A stretch of 7,635 nucleotides of DNA from Scatosoma sp045658805 (GTDB taxonomy: Bacteria > Bacillota > Clostridia > Christensenellales > Borkfalkiaceae), in the NCBI GenBank assembly GCA_045658805.1, contig JAZOVQ010000104.1, forward strand, positions 1-7,635, read 5' to 3'. This document shows, piece by piece, positions 1-5,705 of this stretch. Within the stretch, counting starts at the first letter, position 1. Every line of letters starts with the position of its first letter. The translations under genes were made by a program, and so were the position numbers. Below the pieces are notes generated by a model. The model was not told the origin of the DNA, made no database searches, and worked only from the letters and a program-made list of their open reading frames with translations.

Positions 1-913
1 AAGCCTTCACTATATTTAACTGCCCCACAGTTTATACATCTATGGTTTATATAATCGTGGTCGAGCGCACCAATTTCTTCATACGTGTTATATGTACAGC
101 CCGCTCTATCACAAGTTTGGTATGCATTCCAACCGATTTCCGTACACGTTGCCGCTTTCGCCGCGTGGTTTACGTAATCGTGGTCAAGCGCACCAATTTC
201 TTCATACGTGTTAAACGTACAACCTGCTCTATCGCAAGTTTGGTATGCATTCCAACCGATTTCCGTACACGTCGCCGCTTTTGCCGCGTGGTTTACATAA
301 TCGTGGTCGAGCGCGCCAATTTCTTCATACGTGTTAAACGTACAGTTTGCTCTATCACAAGTTTGGTATGCATTCCAACCGATTTCCGTACACGTCGCCG
401 CTTTTGCTGTGTGATTTACGTAATCGTGGCCGAGAGCGCCAATTTCTTCATACGTGCTATATGTACAGCCTGCTCTATCGCAAGTTTGGTATGCGTTCCA
501 ACCAATTTCCGTACACGTTGCCGCTTTTGCCGCGTGGTTTACGTAATCGTGGTCGAGAGCGCCAATTTCTTCATACGTGCTATATGTACAACCTGCTCTA
601 TCGCAAGTTTGGTATGCATTCCAACCGATTTCCGTACACGTCGCCGCTTTTGCTGTGTGATTTACGTAATCGTGGTCGAGCGCGCCAATTTCTTCATACG
701 TGTTAAACGTACAGCCTGCTCTATCACAAGTTTGATATGCGTTCCAACCGATTGTAGTACACGTTACCTCTTGCGCTTCGTGTGTTACGTAATCGTGGTC
801 GAGCGCGCCAATTTCTTCATACGTGCTATATGTACAGCCTGCTCTATCGCAAGTTTGGTATGCGTTCCAACCAATTTCCGTACATGTTGCCGCTTTTGCC
901 GCGTGGTTTACGT
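1..913 (-). repeat. 123-bp in-frame tandem repeat array (seven full units)
   Basis: The hexamer TAATCG on the plus strand, inside the complement of the His-Asp-Tyr-Val codons, recurs at 52, 175, 298, 421, 544, 667, 790 and 913. The period is exactly 123 bp, or 41 codons. Units are nearly identical in DNA. Differences cluster in three places: the residues after Cys29 (TYS, TFN or TYN), Gly28 (Asn in the 298-421 unit), and LDH versus LGH before the His-Asp-Tyr. The 667-790 unit is the most divergent (THEAQEV and CTTIGW). The pattern implies expansion by unequal crossover with some later drift. The last complete unit ends near 52, so 1-51 appears to leave the array. Confidence 0.95.
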
Positions 914-1511
914 AATCGTGGCCCAAAGCAGCAATATAATCTCCTATGATTGCATTACCGCAAGTACAAACATAAGCGGTATAGCCAGGCGCCGCACAGG
1001 TTACAGGCGTCACGTAAGGCGTATAGTTATGCCCCGTTGCAGGAACTTCTTCCGTGTAGCTTTCCCCACATTCGCAAGAATACGTTTTTTCACCTTTACT
1101 TTCACACGAAGGCGCAGTGGTCACTTCACCATTGTCCCATTCATGCGTGTGCGTTTCCACCGAAGAATCCTCATTAGACGAACTATCTTCATTAGACGAG
1201 CTATCTTCGGAAGAAGAACTACCCTCATTAGAAGAACTGTCCTCTATAGACGAACTATCCTCATTAGACGAGCTATCTTCATTAGACGAGCTATCTTCAG
1301 GCGAGCTGCTATCGTCGCTTTCACTGCTTCCTGCACCGCCATACGAGCTTTGCTCGTTATTAACACTGCTTCCGCCTACCGAAACCGAGCTTTGTTGGGA
1401 AGATTCGCTTCCACTGCTTACCTCCTCGTCGCAAGCCGCTACGCCAGCGGTCAATGCCCCTGCCATTACGCAAGTGAGTAAACCAATTAAAACCTTTTTC
1501 ATTCCGCGCAT
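1..1511 (-). CDS. Tandem-repeat cell-surface lipoprotein (partial; C-terminus beyond left edge)
   Basis: I do not recognise a specific gene. The minus-strand reading gives 503 codons with no stop before the edge. The start is ATG at 1511, with AAGGAGG (1519-1525) 7 nt upstream; an in-frame ATG at 1502 is less well spaced. Residues 5-26 are a basic then hydrophobic signal peptide ending in lipobox VAAC, with Cys27 as predicted lipidation site, so the protein should be exported and membrane-anchored. Residues 28-120 are a Ser/Asp/Glu/Asn-rich linker. From His121 come two degenerate units with a C-x-C-G motif, then seven near-identical 41-residue units. Each unit has His1-Asp-Tyr, His6, Cys13, a GWNAYQ core, Cys24 and Cys29. 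After the last full unit the sequence diverges to HRCINCGA. Similar His/Cys repeats occur in many clostridial surface proteins, where they may bind metal or act as spacers; this is inference. The ligand and any C-terminal domain are not visible. Confidence 0.88.
   Translation of the reverse strand, partial: MRGMKKVLIGLLTCVMAGALTAGVAACDEEVSSGSESSQQSSVSVGGSSVNNEQSSYGGAGSSESDDSSSPEDSSSNEDSSSNEDSSSIEDSSSNEGSSSSEDSSSNEDSSSNEDSSVETHTHEWDNGEVTTAPSCESKGEKTYSCECGESYTEEVPATGHNYTPYVTPVTCAAPGYTAYVCTCGNAIIGDYIAALGHDYVNHAAKAATCTEIGWNAYQTCDRAGCTYSTYEEIGALDHDYVTHEAQEVTCTTIGWNAYQTCDRAGCTFNTYEEIGALDHDYVNHTAKAATCTEIGWNAYQTCDRAGCTYSTYEEIGALDHDYVNHAAKAATCTEIGWNAYQTCDRAGCTYSTYEEIGALGHDYVNHTAKAATCTEIGWNAYQTCDRANCTFNTYEEIGALDHDYVNHAAKAATCTEIGWNAYQTCDRAGCTFNTYEEIGALDHDYVNHAAKAATCTEIGWNAYQTCDRAGCTYNTYEEIGALDHDYINHRCINCGAVKYSEG
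1165..1308 (-). repeat. 18-bp repeats encoding a Ser/Asn/Glu/Asp hexapeptide linker
   Basis: This stretch of the lipoprotein gene is built from 18-bp units encoding variants of SSSNED (also SSSPED, SSSIED, SSSNEG and SSSSED). It links the lipidated N-terminus to the His/Cys units. The composition predicts an acidic, disordered stalk that would hold the repeats away from the membrane. Unit number is likely to vary between strains by slippage. Confidence 0.85.
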
Positions 1512-1541
1512 AATAACGCCTCCTTAAAACTTGCATAGCAT

Positions 1542-1570
1542 AAAAAAATGCCGCCCGCAAAGCGAACGGC
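1542..1570 (-). terminator. Intrinsic terminator inside the lipoprotein leader
   Basis: Read on the minus strand, GCCGUUCGC (1570-1562) pairs over all 9 positions with GCGGGCGGC (1558-1550), with two G-U pairs and loop UUU. After one A comes a run of seven U (1548-1542). On the plus strand the same pairs become C-A mismatches, so the element acts only on minus-strand transcripts. It sits between promoter and start codon, 17 nt before the Shine-Dalgarno, which is the position expected of an attenuator. Confidence 0.8.
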
Positions 1571-1597
1571 ACTGATAAAAGTGTGTTTTCGCTTTGC
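1557..1597 (-). promoter_or_regulatory. Candidate antiterminator helix
   Basis: GCAAAGCGAA (minus strand, 1597-1588) is perfectly complementary to UUCGCUUUGC (1566-1557). A CAC/GTG pair inside it could extend the helix. The 3' strand covers most of the terminator's 5' arm, its loop and the first base pairs of the 3' arm, so the two hairpins exclude each other. The 5' strand begins at the last base of P1. The upstream domain could therefore gate it, although overlap with P1 is only one nucleotide. Confidence 0.6.
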
Positions 1598-1713
1598 TAC
1601 GATATAATTTCCATAAACTATGAGACAAAAAGATTTATGTAATGCGAAAAGGTACACTTCCACCCAGAAGTATACTTTTTGCCCATAGTTGTTTTTAATT
1701 GTATCGCAATCTT

Positions 1714-1742
1714 ATTTTACCACCTTTCCGCCTATTCGTCAA
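1714..1742 (-). promoter_or_regulatory. Sigma-A-type promoter for the leader RNA and lipoprotein gene
   Basis: On the minus strand, -35 TTGACG (1742-1737) is separated by exactly 17 nt from -10 TAAAAT (1719-1714). The predicted start is a G near 1707, at the base of helix P1 of the leader. The fit of the start to the P1 base supports the promoter and the structure together. Confidence 0.75.
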
Positions 1743-1887
1743 GGCTTTTATTATAAATAATAAATTTTTTCTTTTGCTCCGTGCTTGCCTACTTGAAAAC
1801 GAGGGCGCGCGAGGGTGGAAATTCCCCCATTCCGTTTTTTCACAAAAAAATTCTTTCCTTAACGCCGATTATTTTTTCGCCATAGCA
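1743..1887. other. AT-rich spacer between divergent promoters, no gene seen
   Basis: This stretch separates the minus-strand lipoprotein promoter from the plus-strand DUF1846 promoter. It holds A/T runs and a short GC-rich patch near 1801-1828. I see no open frame with a ribosome binding site and no convincing hairpin with a U run. Confidence 0.5.
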
Positions 1888-1916
1888 TTGACTTTTATTT
1901 TCCTTTTTGGTACAAT
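1888..1916 (+). promoter_or_regulatory. Sigma-A-type promoter for the DUF1846 gene
   Basis: TTGACT (1888-1893), a 17-nt spacer and TACAAT (1911-1916). The predicted start near 1923 leaves a 5' untranslated region of about 57 nt. Confidence 0.8.
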
Positions 1917-1979
1917 GGATAGGTAAGGGGTTTTTCGACCTCGCTTTACACGAAGATGAAATGCAAAAGGAGCGGCGGC

Positions 1980-3455
1980 ATGAATCAAATCGGTTTCGAC
2001 AATAAAAAATATCTGTCTTTGCAATCGGAAAAAATTCAAGAACGTATTGACGCTTTCGGCGACAAGCTCTACCTCGAATTTGGTGGAAAATTGTTCGACG
2101 ATTATCACGCGTCCAGAGTTTTGCCTGGTTTTGAACCTGACAGTAAAATTAAAATGCTGTTGAAGCTGAAATCTATCGCCGAAATCCTCGTCGTTATTAG
2201 CGCAAACGATATCGTTAAAAATAAATATCGCAGCGACCTCGGTATTACCTATGATGCCGACGTTATTCGCCTTATCGATATCTTTAAAAGTCAAGGTTTG
2301 TACGTGGGCAGCGTCGTTATGACTATGTATCAGCCCCAGCCTGCCGTAGATGGTTTTATCAAACGTTTGAACAACCTCGGTATCGCTGTGTATAAGCATT
2401 ATGCAATTGAGGGCTATCCCTCCGACGTGCAAAAAATTGTAAGCGAAGATGGCTACGGTCAAAATGAATACATCCCCACCAAGCGCCGTTTGGTTGTCGT
2501 TACTGCGCCTGGTCCTGGCAGTGGGAAAATGGCTACTTGTCTTTCCCAACTCTATCACGAAAATTTGCGCGGCGTAAAGGCTGGGTATGCGAAATTTGAA
2601 ACCTTCCCTATCTGGAATTTGCCCCTCTCGCACCCCGTTAACGTGGCGTACGAAGCGGCTACCGCCGACCTCAACGACGTCAATATGATTGACCCTTATC
2701 ACCTCGAAGCCTATCAAACGCTGGCGGTTAATTATAACCGCGACGTGGAAATTTTCCCCGTTGTTGCGGCAATGCTGGAGAAAATTCTTGGTTATTCACC
2801 CTATAAATCCCCTACGGATATGGGCGTTAATATGGCAGGCAACTGCATCGTCAACGACGAAGTGTGCCGCCAAGCTTCGCAAGCGGAAATTATCCGTCGG
2901 TATTATGCCGCGCTTTGCGACGCCAAAAAGGGTAGAATTAGCAAAGAAGTAGTGGCCAAGCTTGAACTGCTTATGAGCAAATCGGGTATCTCCACCGAGG
3001 ATAGAAAATGCGTGCGTCCTGCTTTGCAAAAGGCGGAAGAAACGGGCGCGCCTGCGGTGGCAATGGAACTCAACGACGGTAGAATTGTCACGGGAAAAAC
3101 GGGCGATTTGCTCGGTCCGTCCGTTGCTTGTTTGTTGAACGCATTGAAAGCGCTTGGGAATATTAGCGACGACGTACAGCTTTTGTCCCCTACCATTATT
3201 GAACCTTTGCAAAAATTGAAAGTGCGCCACATGGGCTCGGTCAACCCTCGTTTGCACACCGACGAAGCGTTAATGGCATTGGCTATTTGCGCAATCAATG
3301 ATAAAAACGCAAAATGCGCAATGGAACAGCTGGATAAATTGAAGAATTGCCAAGTACATTCGACAGTGCTTCTCGCCAACGCGGACGACCGCACTTTGAA
3401 AGCGCTGGGCATGCACCTTACCTGCGAACCTGAACGCTATGCTATTCCGCAATAA
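1980..3455 (+). CDS. DUF1846 domain-containing protein
   Basis: This 491-residue protein matches, by overall sequence character and length, the DUF1846 family of Firmicutes and Actinobacteria (usually about 490-500 residues). I know of no established function for the family. There is no signal peptide or membrane segment, so it should be cytoplasmic. Visible segments are the N-terminal MNQIGFDNKKYLSLQ, GGKLFDDYHASRVLPGFEPD (residues 35-54), VVISANDI (71-78) and a P-loop-like glycine-rich stretch APGPGSGKMATC (176-187). Then come FETFPIWNLPLSHPVNVAYE (206-225) and MGVNMAGNCIVND (281-293). The P-loop-like stretch suggests phosphate or nucleotide binding, which is inference. I chose ATG 1980 because AAAAGGAG (1965-1972) lies 7 nt upstream; the in-frame ATG at 1956 would place that site inside the gene. 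The gene has its own promoter and terminator and appears monocistronic. Confidence 0.93.
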   Translation: MNQIGFDNKKYLSLQSEKIQERIDAFGDKLYLEFGGKLFDDYHASRVLPGFEPDSKIKMLLKLKSIAEILVVISANDIVKNKYRSDLGITYDADVIRLIDIFKSQGLYVGSVVMTMYQPQPAVDGFIKRLNNLGIAVYKHYAIEGYPSDVQKIVSEDGYGQNEYIPTKRRLVVVTAPGPGSGKMATCLSQLYHENLRGVKAGYAKFETFPIWNLPLSHPVNVAYEAATADLNDVNMIDPYHLEAYQTLAVNYNRDVEIFPVVAAMLEKILGYSPYKSPTDMGVNMAGNCIVNDEVCRQASQAEIIRRYYAALCDAKKGRISKEVVAKLELLMSKSGISTEDRKCVRPALQKAEETGAPAVAMELNDGRIVTGKTGDLLGPSVACLLNALKALGNISDDVQLLSPTIIEPLQKLKVRHMGSVNPRLHTDEALMALAICAINDKNAKCAMEQLDKLKNCQVHSTVLLANADDRTLKALGMHLTCEPERYAIPQ

Positions 3456-3479
3456 AGAAAAATGCAAAAAAAATATAGA

Positions 3480-3516
3480 AAAACGAACGCTTTTTCGCGT
3501 TCGTTTTTTGTTTGTT
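3480..3516 (+). terminator. Strong intrinsic terminator, probably bidirectional
   Basis: AAAACGAACGC (3480-3490) and GCGTTCGTTTT (3497-3507) form a perfect 11-bp stem around loop TTTTTC. On the plus strand the stem runs into T6, then further T-rich sequence. On the minus strand it runs into TTTTTC, then a U-rich tract. It lies between the convergent DUF1846 and signal peptidase-like genes and can end both transcripts. Confidence 0.88.
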
Positions 3517-3549
3517 TTTTGATTTCAACGCGGACATGCCCCGTCCTTT

Positions 3550-4158
3550 TTACTTTTCTTCTGAAGAAATAGGTCCATCTTCCACATCCAACAATACGCC
3601 GTAGACGTCTTGTTCTATCATAAGTTTATTTAACCTGCTAAACCCTTCCTTGTAACGGCTGTCCAAGCTGTTACAACGGTTGTCGCCAAGGAAAAACACT
3701 TCGTCCTCGCCAACGGTATATTCGGCAAAATCATATTTGGTTTTATCCTGACTGTAATAGGCGTACGGCTCGTACAACACCGTCCATTCCGTTTCGCCTG
3801 CATAGCGAATTTCAACTTGTCCATCCTTACATTTTACGCTGTCGCCCTCTATGGCAATGAGGCGTTTTACAAGAAACTCCGTCGTGCCAAACTCCTCGTA
3901 ATTGCCAACGTACACCACGATAATATCACCGCGCTCGAAGCCTTCGCCGTTTTCCGTCCGACGCGCGTAATATTGCTCTCCGTTTTGCAAAGTTTGCATC
4001 ATGGAAGCGCCGTCCACCTCAACCTTGAAGATTTCCACACCGTATTCCATTCTATATTGCAGCACCGTAAAACGCTCGCAGGAAGCAACCGCAAACACCG
4101 TCGACATACTCAAAAGCAACGCCGCAATTTTTTTCGTTGTTTTTTGCAAATTAAACAT
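3550..4158 (-). CDS. Signal peptidase I-like S26 family protease with apparent lipobox
   Basis: This 202-residue protein carries the S26A signal peptidase signatures. VDGASMMQTL has the nucleophile Ser52, KRLIAIEGD has the general-base Lys98 (box D), and FFLGDNRCNSLDSR spans residues 156-168 (box E). Family members cleave signal peptides from exported preproteins at the outer face of the membrane. Two points are unusual. The N-terminus (residues 9-27) reads as a lipoprotein signal peptide ending in VASC (Cys27), whereas the family normally has an uncleaved membrane anchor. The residue two after SM is Gln56's neighbour-type change: the usual SMxPTL is SMMQTL here. The start ATG overlaps the stop of the upstream membrane-protein gene by 8 bp, and GAAGGGG lies about 14 nt upstream, so translational coupling is likely. 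The alternative reading is an ordinary membrane anchor with a chance Cys. Active-site residues are intact, so I expect a working protease; its substrate is unknown. Confidence 0.88.
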   Translation of the reverse strand: MFNLQKTTKKIAALLLSMSTVFAVASCERFTVLQYRMEYGVEIFKVEVDGASMMQTLQNGEQYYARRTENGEGFERGDIIVVYVGNYEEFGTTEFLVKRLIAIEGDSVKCKDGQVEIRYAGETEWTVLYEPYAYYSQDKTKYDFAEYTVGEDEVFFLGDNRCNSLDSRYKEGFSRLNKLMIEQDVYGVLLDVEDGPISSEEK

Positions 4159-5275
4159 CCAGTTTCATATCCCCTTCTTTGATCCAATTCTTTTTTCTCA
4201 TAAATTCCGAAATAACAAAATTGAGTACGGCTGGCAAAACAATCATCAGTAAAATAATACCAACGTAGCCAAGCGCGCCGCTTGTATTTTTAAACAAATC
4301 GAAAACGCCGACCAAGCCGCTCGTACCCATACCGCCGCCCGAAGCGCTGCACTGCAAACCAAATACACAGGTTGCCAAAGGTCCGCAAATGGCGCTGGAA
4401 ATAATCATAGGCAGCATAATAATAGGCTTTTTCATTACGTTGGGGATTTGCAGCATGCTAGTACCTATCCCCTGCGAAACCAAACCGCTAACGCCGTTTT
4501 CTCTAAAGCTTGCCACCGCAAAGCCTACCATGTGACAAGCACAGCCTACGGTTGCCGCGCCGCCTGCCAACAGCATTGCTTGCGTGTTTCCTGCCGCCAC
4601 TTGCGAGGAAACCGCCACCCAAATAGCCGCAGACGAAGTTGGCATAGTCAAAAGTACGCCCATCGTCACCGCAATAACGATACCCATAACAAAAGGCGTT
4701 ACTTTGGTTGCCACAGCAATTAAGTTGCCCAATTTTATCACTAACCAACTAAACGGCCAAGCCGCATACACGCCGACAAACGTCAAGCAAAGCGTACCGA
4801 GCGGCACAAGCAAAATATCCAATTTCGTCTTGCCTGCATACAAGCCGACAATTTCCACACAAAGCATAGTAACGACGTACGCGCCGATAGGATTTCCCGG
4901 CAGACGTTTGGTTTGCATTAGGGTTAAAATGCTTGTATAGCCACCGCCGCCGACAATCAATTGCTCCGACCACGCGCCGATCATACCAGCCACCGCCGCC
5001 GAAAAGACAAGCATTTTATGCTTGCCGAGCGCGTTAGCAATCCCTACGCCAATGCCTGCGCCCATCAAAATTTTTGCCATAGAGGCTATGTATAAAAGTG
5101 TATTGCCGACGTAATTGTCACCAATCCAGCCTGCAATTTGTTCCAAAATTGTACCTGCGATCAAAGTCACGAACAAGCCCTGCGCCATACCCGAAAACGC
5201 CGTAATAAAATACCGCTTGGGCAAAGCTTGTAAATACGCTTTACACGCCGTATGTTTGTTTACCGTATTTTCCAT
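4151..5275 (-). CDS. PTS_EIIC_2-type membrane protein (stand-alone PTS IIC-like)
   Basis: This 374-residue, highly hydrophobic protein has around ten membrane segments and resembles the PTS_EIIC_2 family, annotated as PTS transporter subunit IIC. Recognisable family stretches are SGMAQGLFVTLIAGTI (residues 28-43), GKTKLDILLVP (148-158), TSSAAIW (213-219), SFRENGVSGL (256-265), QGIGTSMLQIPNV (268-280) and GGGMGTSGLVG (313-323). IIC domains move a sugar across the membrane, normally with IIA and IIB phosphorylation domains. None is present here, so the substrate and even PTS dependence are open. I chose ATG 5275 because GGAG lies 7 nt upstream; earlier in-frame starts lack a ribosome binding site and overlap the promoter. 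A promoter lies at 5316-5344. The stop overlaps the start of the signal peptidase-like gene. Confidence 0.9.
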   Translation of the reverse strand: MENTVNKHTACKAYLQALPKRYFITAFSGMAQGLFVTLIAGTILEQIAGWIGDNYVGNTLLYIASMAKILMGAGIGVGIANALGKHKMLVFSAAVAGMIGAWSEQLIVGGGGYTSILTLMQTKRLPGNPIGAYVVTMLCVEIVGLYAGKTKLDILLVPLGTLCLTFVGVYAAWPFSWLVIKLGNLIAVATKVTPFVMGIVIAVTMGVLLTMPTSSAAIWVAVSSQVAAGNTQAMLLAGGAATVGCACHMVGFAVASFRENGVSGLVSQGIGTSMLQIPNVMKKPIIMLPMIISSAICGPLATCVFGLQCSASGGGMGTSGLVGVFDLFKNTSGALGYVGIILLMIVLPAVLNFVISEFMRKKNWIKEGDMKLDV

Positions 5276-5315
5276 AACCGTTCTCCATAGTATTTTTAGC
5301 ATTTCGCTTATCCCT

Positions 5316-5344
5316 ATTATACGCCTGTTTAAAAAAAATTGCAA
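5316..5344 (-). promoter_or_regulatory. Promoter for the PTS_EIIC_2 / signal peptidase-like operon
   Basis: On the minus strand, -35 TTGCAA (5344-5339), a 17-nt T/A-rich spacer and a perfect -10 TATAAT (5321-5316). It lies just downstream of the DUF1540 terminator, so the operon starts independently. Confidence 0.72.
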
Positions 5345-5372
5345 GCAAATACAATGTTGTTTTCACAATGAC

Positions 5373-5402
5373 AAAACCGCCCTCCCGAAGAAAGGCGGTT
5401 TT
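5373..5402 (-). terminator. Intrinsic terminator after the DUF1540 gene
   Basis: AAAACCGCC (5373-5381) and GGCGGTTTT (5394-5402) form a perfect 9-bp stem with a 12-nt loop. The U run is short (four) in either direction. Its position 28 nt after the DUF1540 stop and before the next promoter suggests it serves the minus strand. Confidence 0.7.
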
Positions 5403-5429
5403 ACCCGTAACGTAGTTACAACTCAAGCG

Positions 5430-5600
5430 TTATTTTCTTTCAAAGCTATCGCAACAAGTGCAATGATCGTCGTCACAATTGCAGGTGTTCCCTACGTGAA
5501 TTTTACGAAGAGTGCAATAATCGCCCGAACGGTTGTACTTACATTCCGTTACGCCGCAGCCAATGCTGCTGTTTACTTCATGTTGATTTTCGTTCATCAT
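5430..5600 (-). CDS. Small Cys-rich DUF1540 domain protein
   Basis: This 56-residue protein resembles DUF1540, a small family common in Clostridia and Bacilli with no established function. It has the family-like pattern IGCGVTECKYN (residues 13-23), then C29, IHVG (34-37), and a C-terminal TCCDSF (48-53). Eight cysteines are present (15, 20, 29, 40, 42, 47, 49, 50), more than the four or so I expect for the domain, with an extra cluster NCDDDHC (41-47). This suggests metal binding or disulfides. There is no signal peptide, so a cytoplasmic or spore-associated protein is possible; both are inference. I chose ATG 5600 because AAAGGAGG (5610-5617) lies 9 nt upstream; the adjacent ATG at 5597 is also possible. 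I see no strong promoter directly upstream. Confidence 0.85.
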   Translation of the reverse strand: MMNENQHEVNSSIGCGVTECKYNRSGDYCTLRKIHVGNTCNCDDDHCTCCDSFERK

Positions 5601-5655
5601 AATAAAAAACCTCCTTTTAAGGTACAAGCAGTATGGGTAAATTTACGAAAGATTA

Positions 5656-5684
5656 TTGACATTTTTAAAATTTTCTTGTACAAT
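5656..5684 (+). promoter_or_regulatory. Near-consensus promoter for rplI
   Basis: TTGACA (5656-5661, perfect), a 17-nt spacer and TACAAT (5679-5684). Transcription should start near 5691, leaving a leader of about 69 nt that contains a stem-loop. Confidence 0.85.
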
Positions 5685-5705
5685 AGTATAAAAGAGTGAC
5701 GTAAA

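Larger units (their letters stand above)
1542..1707 (-). ncRNA. Structured leader RNA, riboswitch- or attenuator-like, class not recognised
   Basis: Transcription from the promoter at 1714-1742 should start near 1707 and give a leader of about 196 nt. Nested helices can be drawn by eye. P1 pairs 1697-1709 with 1597-1609 (one C-A mismatch and two G-U pairs). P2a is AACUAUG with CAUAGUU. P2b is CAAAAAG with CUUUUUG. The terminal hairpin is GUAUACUUC with GAAGUGUAC (one G-U pair), closed by loop UGGGUG. About 19 nt between this hairpin and the P2b 3' strand are unpaired. Downstream lie a candidate antiterminator (1588-1597 with 1557-1566) and an intrinsic terminator (1542-1570), then the Shine-Dalgarno of the lipoprotein. 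I compared it from memory with TPP, SAM, purine, glycine, c-di-GMP, THF, guanidine, T-box and 6S patterns and found no match. It could instead be an independent small RNA ending at the terminator. Confidence 0.6.

Noticed and set aside
1..913. Regularly spaced repeats that could be taken for a CRISPR array
   Set aside because: The 123-bp units are contiguous and in frame, with no unique spacers between short palindromic repeats.
42..1481. A 479-codon plus-strand open frame with internal repeats
   Set aside because: It is the antisense shadow of the lipoprotein repeats. It has no ribosome binding site, and the minus strand has a Shine-Dalgarno, signal peptide, lipobox and recognised repeat pattern.
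1603..1608. TATAAT on the plus strand as a promoter for a plus-strand RNA
   Set aside because: The sequence 17 nt upstream does not resemble a -35 box, there is no extended -10, and the bases are explained by the P1 helix of the minus-strand leader.
1635..1690. T-box leader suggested by GGGTGG in the leader RNA
   Set aside because: The GGGTGG lies in a terminal hairpin loop, lacks the ACCGCG continuation, and is not in an antiterminator bulge. The downstream gene is not an aminoacyl-tRNA synthetase or amino acid gene.
1805..1835. Second GGGTGGAA near a C run and T run, as a plus-strand T-box or terminator
   Set aside because: Only a weak stem with a bulge can form, there is no upstream transcript to terminate, and it precedes the DUF1846 promoter.
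1869..2717. A 282-codon minus-strand open frame opposite DUF1846
   Set aside because: It has no ribosome binding site or family resemblance, overlaps the DUF1846 promoter, and is a shadow of a well-supported gene.
5276..5344. Longer N-terminus for the PTS_EIIC_2 protein
   Set aside because: The extra codons overlap the predicted -10 and -35 boxes and the upstream starts have no Shine-Dalgarno, whereas ATG 5275 has GGAG at 7 nt.
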